DNA of 44,358 nt from an uncultured Erysipelotrichaceae bacterium (GCA_902766005.1 CACXCB010000197.1:1-44358); one strand, 5' to 3'; positions 24,027-33,160 are shown, numbered from the stretch's first letter. Numbers and translations are program-made. Notes: a model not told the origin generated them from the letters alone.

Positions 24027-25310
24027 ATGAACACAAAGAAAATTTTGGCAACAAGCCTTACAACATTGATGAGTGTCAGCCTATTGGCAGGCTGCGGCGG
24101 CTCATCCAATTCAACAGCAACTCAGGGAAGCACCGGTGGTGAAGCTCCGGCAGGCGAAACAGAGACTACAGGAAGCGAAGCTGTTACATTGACAGTCTGG
24201 ACACCGGCGGAAGACCAGTCCGATGAACAGGGTAACTGGCTCAACAAAGAACTCACAGCATTCCAGGAAGCACATCCTGAATGGACTATCGAATTCAAGA
24301 CAGGCGTCTGCTCCGAAGGTGATGCAGGTACGACTGTTCCACAGGATGCTGAAGCAGCAGCTGATGTCTACATGTTCGCAAATGACCAGCTTCCAAGCTT
24401 GATCGAAGCAGGCGCGCTTGCTGAACTCGGCGGAAGCACATTGGATGACATCAAAGCACGCAACTCCGAAAAAACAATCGGCTATCTGACATATGACGGC
24501 GGTGTCTATGGTGTTCCTTTTACCACAAACACATGGTTCATGTACTATGACAAGAGAGTCTTCTCCGAAGATGATGTCAAGAGCCTTGATACAATGCTTG
24601 AAAAGGGTGTTGTTGCTTATCCACTGACAACTGCATGGTATTTCGCAGCTCCATATCTGGCTAATGGATGCACAATGTTCGGTGCAGACGGCACAGATAA
24701 TGATGCAGGAATTCAGTTCAACGGCGAAGCAGGTGCACAGGTTACAGACGCACTCGTTGACCTCGTTGCTAATCCAAACTTCAAGAATGACGCTGACGGC
24801 TTAGGTATCGCCGGTCTTGCTGACGGTTCTGTCAATGCCATCTTCTCCGGTTCTTGGGATTACACAAACGTCGTTAATGCTCTTGGTGAAGAGAATGTAG
24901 GTATCGCAACAGCTCCGACAATGAAGATCAACGGCGAAGACAAGCAGCTTCTTTCCTTCGCAGGCGTTAAGGGTATCGGCGTTAACCCGCACTGCAAAAA
25001 CATGCAGGCAGCAGTAGCACTGGCTTCCTTCCTCGGCAGCACACAGGCTCAGATGGATCACTATGAACTCAGAGCTACAGTTCCTACAGATACAACAATC
25101 GATATTCCAGGTGACATGCTTGTAAAAGCACAGAATGACACAATCGACTCCACATCTTTCCCACAGCCATTCGTTCCTGGCATGAGCAAGTTCTGGGATC
25201 CTGCTGCAACAATGGGTTCTGCTATCGTCAATGGCGAAGTAACACATGCAAATGCAGCTGAAAAGACCGAAGCAACAAACGAATTATATAACAGTTCTGC
25301 AGTAGACTAA
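24027..25310 (+). CDS. malE: Maltodextrin-binding lipoprotein MalE
   Basis: Extracellular receptor of the maltodextrin ABC importer. The 427-residue product has a signal peptide with lipobox LAGC (Cys23) and a Ser/Thr/Gly/Glu-rich linker (to about 52). A type 1 solute-binding domain follows, with LTVWTPAEDQ, ADVYMFANDQLPSLIEAGAL, YGVPFTTNTWFMYYDKRVF and a SGSWDYTNV hinge region. It is the first structural gene after the regulator and is separated from malF by a strong hairpin. The substrate is inferred from the two GH13 enzymes in the operon. Confidence 0.92.
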   Translation: MNTKKILATSLTTLMSVSLLAGCGGSSNSTATQGSTGGEAPAGETETTGSEAVTLTVWTPAEDQSDEQGNWLNKELTAFQEAHPEWTIEFKTGVCSEGDAGTTVPQDAEAAADVYMFANDQLPSLIEAGALAELGGSTLDDIKARNSEKTIGYLTYDGGVYGVPFTTNTWFMYYDKRVFSEDDVKSLDTMLEKGVVAYPLTTAWYFAAPYLANGCTMFGADGTDNDAGIQFNGEAGAQVTDALVDLVANPNFKNDADGLGIAGLADGSVNAIFSGSWDYTNVVNALGEENVGIATAPTMKINGEDKQLLSFAGVKGIGVNPHCKNMQAAVALASFLGSTQAQMDHYELRATVPTDTTIDIPGDMLVKAQNDTIDSTSFPQPFVPGMSKFWDPAATMGSAIVNGEVTHANAAEKTEATNELYNSSAVD

Positions 25311-25324
25311 TAAAGAGTGGTAGT

Positions 25325-25355
25325 AAAGGGTGATGGCTCTGAAGCCACACCCTTT
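25325..25355 (+). terminator. Intra-operon hairpin between malE and malF
   Basis: AAAGGGTG (25325-25332) pairs with CACCCTTT (25348-25355) and TGGCT with AGCCA around a CTGA loop, with one bulged A. The following sequence is only weakly T-rich, so it is better read as a partial terminator or mRNA-stabilising structure that keeps malE mRNA in excess. Confidence 0.7.
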
Positions 25356-25380
25356 ATTTATATTGTGATAAGGAGGAAAT

Positions 25381-26730
25381 ATGGTCAATTCGAAAAAAAT
25401 TACTGTTGGCCAGGCAATCACCAAAGGTGATTTATGGACAAAGCTGTCCATGCTCTTTATGGGTGCCGGCATGTTTGGGCACAAGCAGAAAGTAAAGGGG
25501 ATCATTACTTTCCTGATTGAATGTGCATTTATCTTCTACATGGTTACTTCCGGTTTTACAAACCTGGCTAAATTGCCCGGTCTTGGCGAATCGGAACAGG
25601 GAAAAGTATGGAATGAAGCCAAGGGGATTTTTGAATACACCAAGGGTGATAATTCTCTGTTGATATTGCTGTTTGGTGTTGTGACATTCTTTGTCATCGC
25701 AGCAGTCATTCTGTTATGGGTAATCCAGTTAAAGCATTCCTATAAGCTGCAGCTGGATAGTGAAAACAATGTCAAGATTCCTACATTTGCGGAAGATGTG
25801 AAATCTTTGTTTGATGGAAATCTGCACATCACATTGATGGCTTTGCCGATCCTGGGCATTCTGGTGTTCAATATCGTGCCGCTTGTCTACATGATCTGCA
25901 TGGCGTTTACCACATATTCAAAAGAGAACAGCCAGCTGACATTGTTTGACTGGAACGGACTCACACAGTTCTTCCGTGTTCTGAACATGAACGGTTCCAT
26001 GGGCAGACAGTTCTGGAGAGTTCTTGCATGGACAATTGTATGGGCAATTTTTGCAACATTCTTAAACTACATTCTCGGTATGATTCTGGCATTGATCATC
26101 AACAGAAAAGATACGAAGGCAAAGGGATTCTGGCGTTTCTGCTTTATTCTCAGTGTTGCCGTACCGCAATTCGTATCACTGCTGATCATGCGTACAATGT
26201 TGCAGCCACAGGGTGCAATCAATGTCATGCTGCAGAATGCAGGCTTGATATCTTCACCATTGCCGTTTTGGACAGATGCAACATGGGCAAGGGTAACGGT
26301 CATTGTCATCAACCTCTGGGTTGGTATTCCTTATACATTGCTGCAGATTACAGGTATCTTACAGAATATTCCGGGTGAGCTTTATGAAGCAGCACGAATG
26401 GACGGAGCTGGTCCGGTAACCATCTTCTTTAAGATAACATTGCCATACATGCTGTTTGTCACAACCCCATATCTGATTGCTTCCTTCGTCGGAAACATCA
26501 ATAACTTCAATGTCATCTATCTGTTATCCAACGGCGGACCGACAAATGTCGGCGATACTGCAGGTCAGACAGACCTTCTGGTTACATGGCTGTACAAGCT
26601 GACAGTCGACCAGCAATACTACAATATCGGTGCAGTTATCGGTATTCTGACATTCGTGATTCTGACAATTATCACGCTGATTACATACCGCAACTCCGGC
26701 TCTTATAAGAATGAGGAGGCTTTCATGTGA
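25381..26730 (+). CDS. malF: Maltodextrin ABC permease MalF
   Basis: Channel subunit of the importer, 449 residues. An N-terminal extension holds membrane segments around residues 38-60 and 95-118. The ABC permease core follows (about 145-440), with the EAA coupling loop YEAARMDGAGPVTIFFKITLPYM and a QTDLLVTWLYKLTVDQQYYNIGAV stretch typical of MalF. It overlaps malG by one base. No MalK/MsmX ATPase is encoded here, so a shared ATPase from elsewhere must drive it, as is usual in Bacillota. Confidence 0.93.
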   Translation: MVNSKKITVGQAITKGDLWTKLSMLFMGAGMFGHKQKVKGIITFLIECAFIFYMVTSGFTNLAKLPGLGESEQGKVWNEAKGIFEYTKGDNSLLILLFGVVTFFVIAAVILLWVIQLKHSYKLQLDSENNVKIPTFAEDVKSLFDGNLHITLMALPILGILVFNIVPLVYMICMAFTTYSKENSQLTLFDWNGLTQFFRVLNMNGSMGRQFWRVLAWTIVWAIFATFLNYILGMILALIINRKDTKAKGFWRFCFILSVAVPQFVSLLIMRTMLQPQGAINVMLQNAGLISSPLPFWTDATWARVTVIVINLWVGIPYTLLQITGILQNIPGELYEAARMDGAGPVTIFFKITLPYMLFVTTPYLIASFVGNINNFNVIYLLSNGGPTNVGDTAGQTDLLVTWLYKLTVDQQYYNIGAVIGILTFVILTIITLITYRNSGSYKNEEAFM

Positions 26731-27614
26731 TGAGTACGATGAATAACACAGCAAAAAAGAACGCACCGAATACGAGACGTGTTCTGGTGAATATTCTGGT
26801 TCATGTTTTCCTGGCCGTATTGGCAGCCATCTGGGTGCTCCCGATCTTTTGGATCGTTCTGACCAGCTTCCGTAAGGAACAGGGCTCCTATGTCAGCACC
26901 TTCTTCCCGAAGGGATATACGTTAAACAACTATGTCAAACTGTTTACAGACAAGAACATTCTGAACTTCCCGAAGATGTTTACAAACACATTGATTATTG
27001 CCATCTTCACATGCTTGATTGCAACGTTCTTTGTCATGAGTGTCGGTTACTCATTGTCCCGCATGCGCTTCAAGTTTAGAAAGCCATATATGAACATTGC
27101 TATGATTCTCGGTTTGTTCCCGGGCTTTATGTCCATGATCGCACAGTATTATTTGTTAAAGTCAATGGGTTTGACAGAAGGTTCATGGATCCGCCTTGCA
27201 TTGATCATTGCGTATACGGCCACAACGGGTCTTGGTTTCCAGATCGTTAAGGGATATTTTGATACGATCCCGAGATCCATTGATGAAGCTGCAATCATTG
27301 ACGGAGCAAGCCAATGGCAGGTATTCACACAGATTACATTGCCGTTAGCAAAGCCGATTCTGATCTATACCGTATTAACATCCTTCATGTCTCCATGGGT
27401 AGACTTCATCTTTGCAAGGGTTATCTGCCGTGCAAATGCAGGACAGTACACCGTAGCGATCGGCTTATGGAACATGTTGCAGAAAGAATACATTACACAG
27501 TGGTACACATGCTTTGCCGCAGGTGCAGTCGTTGTCTCCATTCCGATTGCAATCCTGTTCGTCTTCACACAGAAATACTATGTTGAAGGCATGGCAGGAG
27601 CTGTCAAAGGATGA
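26730..27614 (+). CDS. malG: Maltodextrin ABC permease MalG
   Basis: Second channel subunit, 294 residues with six membrane segments. It has the EAA loop DEAAIIDGASQWQVFTQITLPLAKP and the MalG-type ending EGMAGAVKG. The ATG at 26730 overlaps the malF stop by one base; AGGAGG lies at 26714-26719 and a GTG at 26727 is the alternative start. It overlaps the following amylase gene by 4 bases, so translation is coupled. Secure. Confidence 0.94.
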   Translation: MSTMNNTAKKNAPNTRRVLVNILVHVFLAVLAAIWVLPIFWIVLTSFRKEQGSYVSTFFPKGYTLNNYVKLFTDKNILNFPKMFTNTLIIAIFTCLIATFFVMSVGYSLSRMRFKFRKPYMNIAMILGLFPGFMSMIAQYYLLKSMGLTEGSWIRLALIIAYTATTGLGFQIVKGYFDTIPRSIDEAAIIDGASQWQVFTQITLPLAKPILIYTVLTSFMSPWVDFIFARVICRANAGQYTVAIGLWNMLQKEYITQWYTCFAAGAVVVSIPIAILFVFTQKYYVEGMAGAVKG

Positions 27615-29173
27615 GAAAGAACATCTTTCTTCTTTCCCTTGTCCTTGCTGTTTCCACCGCATGCACAACAGCAGATCCAAAAGAATCTGCTGTTTCTTTG
27701 CATCCGATGGTCGAGCTGAATCAACAGCTGCAAGCGGCAGAGACGGAAGATCCTTACTGGACAACATACGAAGTATTCCTCTACTCCTACTATGATTCGA
27801 ATGGAGACGGAATAGGGGATATCAACGGATTGAGAGAAAAACTCGATTATATTTCCGAGATGGGATTCAATGCGATTTGGATGATGCCGATTCATCCTTC
27901 CCCGACATACCATAAATATGACGTGACGGATTATAAGGCAATTGATCCTGCTTATGGAACAATGGAAGATTTTGAAGCATTGGAAAAAGCATGTGAAGAG
28001 AAGGGAATCCGTTTAATCATGGATCTTGTTCTCAATCATACCTCCAGCCAGCATCCGTGGTTTCTTGAAGCAGTTGATGCATTAAGAAACAACTATGAAA
28101 GCAAATATATCAACTATTATCATTTCAGCGACTCTGCCCAGGATGGATATGCGCAAATACCGGATACCGGCATCTATTATGAGGCAAGATTCTGGGATGG
28201 CATGCCGGATCTGAATCTGGATAATCCCGATGTCAGAAATGAGATTCTGGATATTGTTTCCTTCTGGAAGGAAAAGGGAATTGATGGTTTCCGCCTGGAT
28301 GCGGTCACTTCGTATTATACCGGCAGGGACAGCGAAAATATCGCCTTTCTGCAATGGTTAAAAGAGAATACGGATACATACTATGTAGCAGAAGCATGGA
28401 CGAACCAGGAGACTTATGCATCTTATTATGGAAGCGGTCTTGACTCCTTCTTTGATTTTGCCTTTGGTGATCAAAGCGGTGTTATCGCAAGTACCGTTAC
28501 CGGCAGTTATGGAGCCGATGATTATATTCATGCTCAGACAAAGGAACAGGAATTGTACAAAAGCTATAACAGTAACGCTGTAAACGCACCGTTTTATACC
28601 AATCATGATATGGCAAGAGGTGCAGGCTATTATGCAGGGGATGATGGTTCCAGAACCAAAATGGCATTGGGCTTAAATCTTCTGATGAGCGGAAATGCAT
28701 TCTTGTATTACGGCGATGAGCTTGGTATGAAGGGCTCAGGCAAAGATGAAAACAAGCGCGCTCCGATGTACTGGTCTGAAGGAGGATCAGGCATGTGCAG
28801 CGGTCCTGAAGGTATGGATGAGATCAATATGAAATTCCCTTCGTTAGAGGAGCAGGAAAAAGATGAATACTCCATTTATCAGTATGTCAGACAAGCTGTG
28901 CATGTGCGCAATGCCTTTCCGGAAATCATGCGGGGAGAAGTTGAGGAGATTCCTTCCCTGATGAATGAAGAGGCAGCGGCATATATTAAAAAATACGGGG
29001 ATTCTTCCATTCTGATAGCGTTGAATACATCCGATCAGGCGGAAGAGATGGATGTTTCGGATACAGGCTATGCTAACCTTGCAGCCATGCTGATCGTGGA
29101 TGAGCAGGCGGTTACGCTGAAGGATGGAAAGATCACGCTTCCGCCGTATTCCATTGCGGTTGTACAGCCATGA
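27611..29173 (+). CDS. Exported GH13 alpha-amylase-type enzyme
   Basis: Glycoside hydrolase family 13 enzyme acting on alpha-1,4 glucans outside the cell. The 520-residue product begins with a signal peptide. Cys18 (VSTAC) may be lipidated, although Ser at the -3 position is not the usual lipobox residue. Catalytic sites are clear: nucleophile Asp230 in GFRLDAV, acid/base Glu261 in YVAEAW, and NHD (331-333). A calcium loop DSNGDGIGD is at 62-70. It is coupled to malG at the front and to the HAD gene at the back. It would shorten maltodextrins at the surface for uptake by MalEFG. Precise product range unknown. Confidence 0.9.
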   Translation: MRKNIFLLSLVLAVSTACTTADPKESAVSLHPMVELNQQLQAAETEDPYWTTYEVFLYSYYDSNGDGIGDINGLREKLDYISEMGFNAIWMMPIHPSPTYHKYDVTDYKAIDPAYGTMEDFEALEKACEEKGIRLIMDLVLNHTSSQHPWFLEAVDALRNNYESKYINYYHFSDSAQDGYAQIPDTGIYYEARFWDGMPDLNLDNPDVRNEILDIVSFWKEKGIDGFRLDAVTSYYTGRDSENIAFLQWLKENTDTYYVAEAWTNQETYASYYGSGLDSFFDFAFGDQSGVIASTVTGSYGADDYIHAQTKEQELYKSYNSNAVNAPFYTNHDMARGAGYYAGDDGSRTKMALGLNLLMSGNAFLYYGDELGMKGSGKDENKRAPMYWSEGGSGMCSGPEGMDEINMKFPSLEEQEKDEYSIYQYVRQAVHVRNAFPEIMRGEVEEIPSLMNEEAAAYIKKYGDSSILIALNTSDQAEEMDVSDTGYANLAAMLIVDEQAVTLKDGKITLPPYSIAVVQP

Positions 29174-29886
29174 TTAAAAATTATATTTTTGATCTGTATG
29201 GAACATTATTAGCGATAAGGACAGATGAATATCATCTGTCCTTCTGGCGTAAAATGTGCAAAGTATACAGACAGTACGGTATCAGATATAAGCCGGTAGA
29301 ATTAAGAAGAAAATATGCAGATCTCTGTCTGAAAGAAGAACGGCTCATGTCAGATCGGCAATATCCGGAAATTAACCTGCTCAATGTATTTTCAAGCCTT
29401 TTAAAAGGAAAAAGGGGAAATGCGGAAGAGATTGCAACACTGTTTCGTGCATCCTCCCGCCTGTATTGTTTTCCGTATGAAAATACAATAACGGTACTGG
29501 AAAAGCTGAAAAAACAGGGGAAGAAAATCTATCTTCTTTCCAATGCCCAGCATGTTTTTACAATGAAGGAATTGGAAGACAGCGGTCTGATACAATATTT
29601 TGACGGAATCTATATCTCTTCGGATTACGGTATCAAGAAACCGGATCCTGCATTCATGGAGATCCTTCTGGAAAAGGAATCGCTGAAGAAAGAAGAATGC
29701 GTCATGATCGGAAATGACTTTGACTCGGATATTGCAACAGCACAAGCCTGCGGCATGAAGAGTATCTTTCTGAATACCGACAAACATGATACAGCGTATT
29801 TGCACAAACAAAGTCAGAATAAAAATGTCAGGATCATCGAAAGCGGAGATATCCGTGAGATATTGAAGGAGGAAGAGTATGCCTGA
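29170..29886 (+). CDS. HAD-superfamily hydrolase in the mal operon
   Basis: The 238-residue cytoplasmic protein has HAD motif I as FDLYGTL (nucleophile Asp8), motif II LLSNA, motif III Lys in IKKPDP, and motif IV GNDFDSDI. The usual second Asp of motif I (Asp+2, general acid/base of phosphatases and phosphoglucomutases) is Tyr10, as in L-2-haloacid-dehalogenase-like and several Bacillota HAD proteins. It is therefore unlikely to be a beta-phosphoglucomutase despite its place between two GH13 genes. It overlaps both neighbours (4 and 8 bases). Substrate unknown; sugar-phosphate clearance is a guess. Confidence 0.85.
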   Translation: MIKNYIFDLYGTLLAIRTDEYHLSFWRKMCKVYRQYGIRYKPVELRRKYADLCLKEERLMSDRQYPEINLLNVFSSLLKGKRGNAEEIATLFRASSRLYCFPYENTITVLEKLKKQGKKIYLLSNAQHVFTMKELEDSGLIQYFDGIYISSDYGIKKPDPAFMEILLEKESLKKEECVMIGNDFDSDIATAQACGMKSIFLNTDKHDTAYLHKQSQNKNVRIIESGDIREILKEEEYA

Positions 29887-31411
29887 ATGGCTAAAAGATG
29901 CGGTATTTTATGAAATCTATCCACAATCATTCTATGACAGTAATAACGACGGAATCGGGGATCTGCAGGGGATCATCGATAAACTTGATTACATCAAAGA
30001 TTTGGGGTGCAATGCCTTGTGGATCAATCCGTGTTTTGATTCACCGTTCCTCGATGGCGGCTATGATGTAAGGGACTACAAAAAAGTCGCTCCGAGATAC
30101 GGTACGAATGAAACCCTTGTGAATCTGTTTGAAGAGGCGCATAAACGAGGAATCAAAGTTCTTTTGGATCTTGTGCCGGGACATACTTCCGACCAACACC
30201 CATGGTTTCTTGAAAGCAAGAAAGCAGAACATAACATGTATTCTGACAGATATGTATGGACAACCCATGCTTTTGAAGGCATAGGGGGCCATCCTTATAT
30301 CAGCGGCATGAGCGAAAGGGCAGGAGCATACATGCTGAATTTCTTTGCCTCACAGCCTGCCTTGAACTATGGCTGGCTGAACCGCACGGAACATTGGCAG
30401 TCTGCCGTCGATTCGGAAGAGGCAATTGCAACCAGGGAAGCCATTAAGGATGTCATGCGTTTCTGGATGGATCTTGGCTGTGACGGATATCGTGTGGACA
30501 TGGCGGACTCATTAGTAAAAAATGATGATGAAAATAAATCTGCTACCGCAAAAATCTGGCGGAATGTCAGGGAGATGATGGATCGGGATTATCCTGAATG
30601 TGCATTAGTCAGTGAATGGTCCAATCCCTGCCAGGCAATTAACGGAGGCGGATTCCATATGGACTTCTATCTTGATCATCATTATAACGGCTATAATACG
30701 CTTCTCAGGGATTATGAAACAGAAGGGGGAGATCACAGCTTCTTTCTGAAAGAGGGGCATGGGGATATCATGCGTTTTCTTGATGATTATCTTCCTAAAT
30801 ATGAAGCAACTAAGAATAACGGCTACATTGCAATGTTCACATGCAATCATGATACGCCGCGCCTTGCAAGAACCCTGGATGAAAGGGAATTGAAACTTGC
30901 CTATGCATTCATTCTGACAATGCCGGGTGTTCCGTTTGTTTATTACGGGGATGAGATCGGCATGAAGTATCTCGATGTCAAGACAAAAGAAGGCGGCTAT
31001 CAAAGAACAGGAAGCAGGACACCCATGCAATGGGATGAAACCAAAAACAAAGGCTTTTCACAGGCAGATGAGATTTATTTGCCGGTAGATAAAGAAGGTC
31101 CGAGTGTAAAGACACAGATGGAGGATCCGGATTCCCTGTATTCAGCAGTAAAAGAAATCATTGCCCTAAAGCATCGGTATGCGGATCTCTTGGCTGATGT
31201 ATCATTTAAAGTGATCTATGCAGAAAAGGGGAAGTATCCGTTTGTCTATCAGCGTGGCAATATGATTCTGGCTGTCAATCCTTCAGAAAATGAAACGGAA
31301 ACAGTCAATCCCCTGTTTTCTGATACACAAATCATATTTCATATCGGAGAGGCAGAAATCGGAAATGATAAACTGAAGATGCATCCACAGTCTTTTGTCG
31401 CCTTGAAATGA
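29879..31411 (+). CDS. Cytoplasmic GH13 alpha-glucosidase / oligo-1,6-glucosidase type
   Basis: GH13 enzyme of 510 residues without signal peptide, placed to split imported maltodextrins. Motifs: YEIYPQSFYDSNNDGIGDLQGI at the start (calcium-loop region), LDLVPGHTSDQHPWF, nucleophile Asp207 in GYRVDMAD, acid/base Glu246 in LVSEW, and NHD (323-325). Pro100-Gly101 after LDLV, where alpha-1,4-specific enzymes often have VNHT, is unusual and leaves linkage preference open. Last gene of the mal operon, no clear terminator before glmM 79 bases on. Confidence 0.9.
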   Translation: MPEWLKDAVFYEIYPQSFYDSNNDGIGDLQGIIDKLDYIKDLGCNALWINPCFDSPFLDGGYDVRDYKKVAPRYGTNETLVNLFEEAHKRGIKVLLDLVPGHTSDQHPWFLESKKAEHNMYSDRYVWTTHAFEGIGGHPYISGMSERAGAYMLNFFASQPALNYGWLNRTEHWQSAVDSEEAIATREAIKDVMRFWMDLGCDGYRVDMADSLVKNDDENKSATAKIWRNVREMMDRDYPECALVSEWSNPCQAINGGGFHMDFYLDHHYNGYNTLLRDYETEGGDHSFFLKEGHGDIMRFLDDYLPKYEATKNNGYIAMFTCNHDTPRLARTLDERELKLAYAFILTMPGVPFVYYGDEIGMKYLDVKTKEGGYQRTGSRTPMQWDETKNKGFSQADEIYLPVDKEGPSVKTQMEDPDSLYSAVKEIIALKHRYADLLADVSFKVIYAEKGKYPFVYQRGNMILAVNPSENETETVNPLFSDTQIIFHIGEAEIGNDKLKMHPQSFVALK

Positions 31412-31431
31412 ACGGAAAATATATAATTTTC

Positions 31432-31461
31432 TTTCCATGCATTACAGTATTGGTGTAAAAT
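31432..31461 (+). promoter_or_regulatory. Candidate promoter of glmM
   Basis: TTTCCA (31432-31437), 18-bp spacer and TAAAAT (31456-31461). A second TATAAT is at 31422-31427. Which one is used is unclear. Confidence 0.45.
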
Positions 31462-31490
31462 AGTACTGTTTTTGAAAAGGAGAACGCAAA

Positions 31491-32837
31491 ATGGGAAAAT
31501 ATTTTGGAACAGACGGATTCAGGGGCGAGGCAAATGTCGTACTGACATATGACCACGCTGTCAAAATCGGCAGATTCCTGGGCTGGTATTACGGCAAAAG
31601 GCTGAACAAAAAAGCAAAAGTTGTTATCGGTAAAGACACAAGACGTTCATCTTACATGTTTGAATATGCGCTTGTTACAGGTCTGACAGCTTCCGGTGCA
31701 GATGCATACATTATGCATGTCACAACAACACCTTCCGTTTCATACATTGCAAGAACAGATGACTTTGATTGCGGCATCATGATCAGTGCATCTCATAACC
31801 CGTATTACGATAACGGCATCAAGATTGTTAACTCCAATGGTGAAAAGATGGATGAAGAAACCATCCTGGAAATTGAAGCATATCTTGACGGAAAAGTGGA
31901 AGTACCGCTTGCGGTAACATCCGATATCGGTAAAACGGTTGACTATGTCGCAGGAAGAAACAGATATATCGGTTATCTGATTTCCATGTCCAAATACTCT
32001 TTCAACGGAAAGAGAATCGGTCTGGATTGCGCTAATGGCGCATCTTGGTCTATCGCTAAGGGTGTATTCGATGCATTGGGAGCAAAGACATATGTCATCA
32101 ATGCCGAACCGGATGGATTCAACATCAACACAAACTGCGGTTCTACACATATCGAAGGGTTGCAGAAATACGTCGTCGAAAACAAGCTGGATGCAGGTTT
32201 TGCCTTCGATGGCGATGCAGACAGATGCCTTTGTGTAGATGAAAAAGGAAATGTCGTTACCGGTGACCATATTCTTTACATCTATGGTCTTTACATGAAG
32301 GAAAGAGGCAAACTCTTAAATAACACGGTTGTTACAACTGTCATGAGCAACTTCGGGTTATACAAGGCCCTTGACAAGGTAGGCATCGGCTATGACAAGA
32401 CAAAAGTCGGAGATAAGTATGTCTATGAATCCATGGTCAAAAACGGACACCGTATCGGTGGAGAACAGAGCGGACATATCATCTTTACAAAGTATGCAAC
32501 AACAGGTGACGGTATCCTGACTGCTCTCAAGATCATGGAAGTCATGCTCGCTAAGGAAAAGCCATTGTCTGAACTGGCTGCTCCGGTTGTCTTCTATCCG
32601 CAGGTTCTGAAAAATGTCAGAGTCAAGGATAAGAAAGAAGCACAGGATGATCCTGCTGTAAAAGCCGCTGTAGAAAAAGTTGCTGCAGAATTGGGCGATA
32701 CAGGAAGAATTCTTGTCAGAGAGTCTGGAACTGAGCCGGTTGTACGTGTCATGGTTGAAGCGGAAACCGACGAAATCTGTGAAAAATATGTTGATTCTGT
32801 CATTGATGTCATCAAGGCACAGGGTCATACAATCTAA
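31491..32837 (+). CDS. glmM: Phosphoglucosamine mutase GlmM
   Basis: GlmM converts glucosamine-6-phosphate to glucosamine-1-phosphate on the way to UDP-GlcNAc. The 448-residue product opens with GKYFGTDGFRG. It has the phosphoserine loop MISASHNPYYDNG with Ser101, the Mg-binding FDGDADRC and the phosphate-binding RESGTEPVVRVMVE near the C-terminus. These are diagnostic for GlmM among the hexose phosphate mutases. AAGGAG precedes the start. It complements nagB, which works in the opposite direction at the same metabolite. Confidence 0.97.
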   Translation: MGKYFGTDGFRGEANVVLTYDHAVKIGRFLGWYYGKRLNKKAKVVIGKDTRRSSYMFEYALVTGLTASGADAYIMHVTTTPSVSYIARTDDFDCGIMISASHNPYYDNGIKIVNSNGEKMDEETILEIEAYLDGKVEVPLAVTSDIGKTVDYVAGRNRYIGYLISMSKYSFNGKRIGLDCANGASWSIAKGVFDALGAKTYVINAEPDGFNINTNCGSTHIEGLQKYVVENKLDAGFAFDGDADRCLCVDEKGNVVTGDHILYIYGLYMKERGKLLNNTVVTTVMSNFGLYKALDKVGIGYDKTKVGDKYVYESMVKNGHRIGGEQSGHIIFTKYATTGDGILTALKIMEVMLAKEKPLSELAAPVVFYPQVLKNVRVKDKKEAQDDPAVKAAVEKVAAELGDTGRILVRESGTEPVVRVMVEAETDEICEKYVDSVIDVIKAQGHTI

Positions 32838-32886
32838 GCTGTAGAAATACAGTCAGTGTCTGATTCTATAGCCTGATGTGGAAAAT

Positions 32887-32940
32887 AAAACAGTGAAATC
32901 TCATGAACTGTGAAAGGTTTATGGAATTCACTGTTTTTTA
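32887..32940 (+). terminator. Probable glmM terminator
   Basis: AAAACAGTGAA (32887-32897) pairs with TTCACTGTTTT (32927-32937), then T residues. The 29-base loop is long for a simple terminator. Confidence 0.6.
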
Positions 32941-32964
32941 GGAAGAAGACATGCTGTTTCGTTT

Positions 32965-33101
32965 TATACTCTTTAGAACGGTCTGCCCGTTCGCTGAATG
33001 CCATAAATTGCAGGTTTGTTCCGCACACGCTTACCGACAACAATGAATATGATTTCTCAGATGTCGGATTGATTAGGTTATGGCGGCAATTATGCCTTTT
33101 T
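32965..33101 (+). ncRNA. Possible structured RNA (unassigned)
   Basis: A hairpin (32976-32992), two nested long-range stems (7 bp outer, 6 bp inner) and a terminal GGCA/TGCC hairpin with T-run follow one another. TATACT at 32965-32970 is a possible -10. I do not recognise a known family. Chance pairing cannot be excluded by eye, so confidence is low. Confidence 0.25.
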
Positions 33102-33112
33102 AAACACATTGC

Positions 33113-33140
33113 TTGTTAAAAAAATCACAAATGCTATAAT
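33113..33140 (+). promoter_or_regulatory. Promoter of the 3-hydroxyacyl-CoA dehydrogenase gene
   Basis: TTGTTA (33113-33118), 16-bp spacer and TATAAT (33135-33140) preceded by TGC (extended -10), 20 bases before the start. Confidence 0.75.
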
Positions 33141-33160
33141 ATCCGTATGGAGGTATTCTT

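Larger units (their letters stand above)
32838..33160. other. 323-bp gene-free stretch with inverted repeats
   Basis: No convincing gene is present. Contents in order: a small CTGTA-GAAA-TACAG hairpin (32839-32852); an 11-bp stem (32887-32897 with 32927-32937) ending in a T-run, the probable glmM terminator with a long loop; hairpin GAACGG/CCGTTC (32976-32992); nested stems GCCATAA/TTATGGC (33000-33006, 33078-33084) and CCGACA/TGTCGG (33034-33039, 33062-33067); a short GGCA/TGCC hairpin plus T-run (33085-33101); then the next promoter. Confidence 0.6.

Noticed and set aside
32834..33109. 91-codon minus-strand frame and 69-codon plus-strand frame in the glmM-dehydrogenase gap
   Set aside because: Neither has a ribosome binding site, a recognisable motif or sensible composition; inverted repeats explain the region better.
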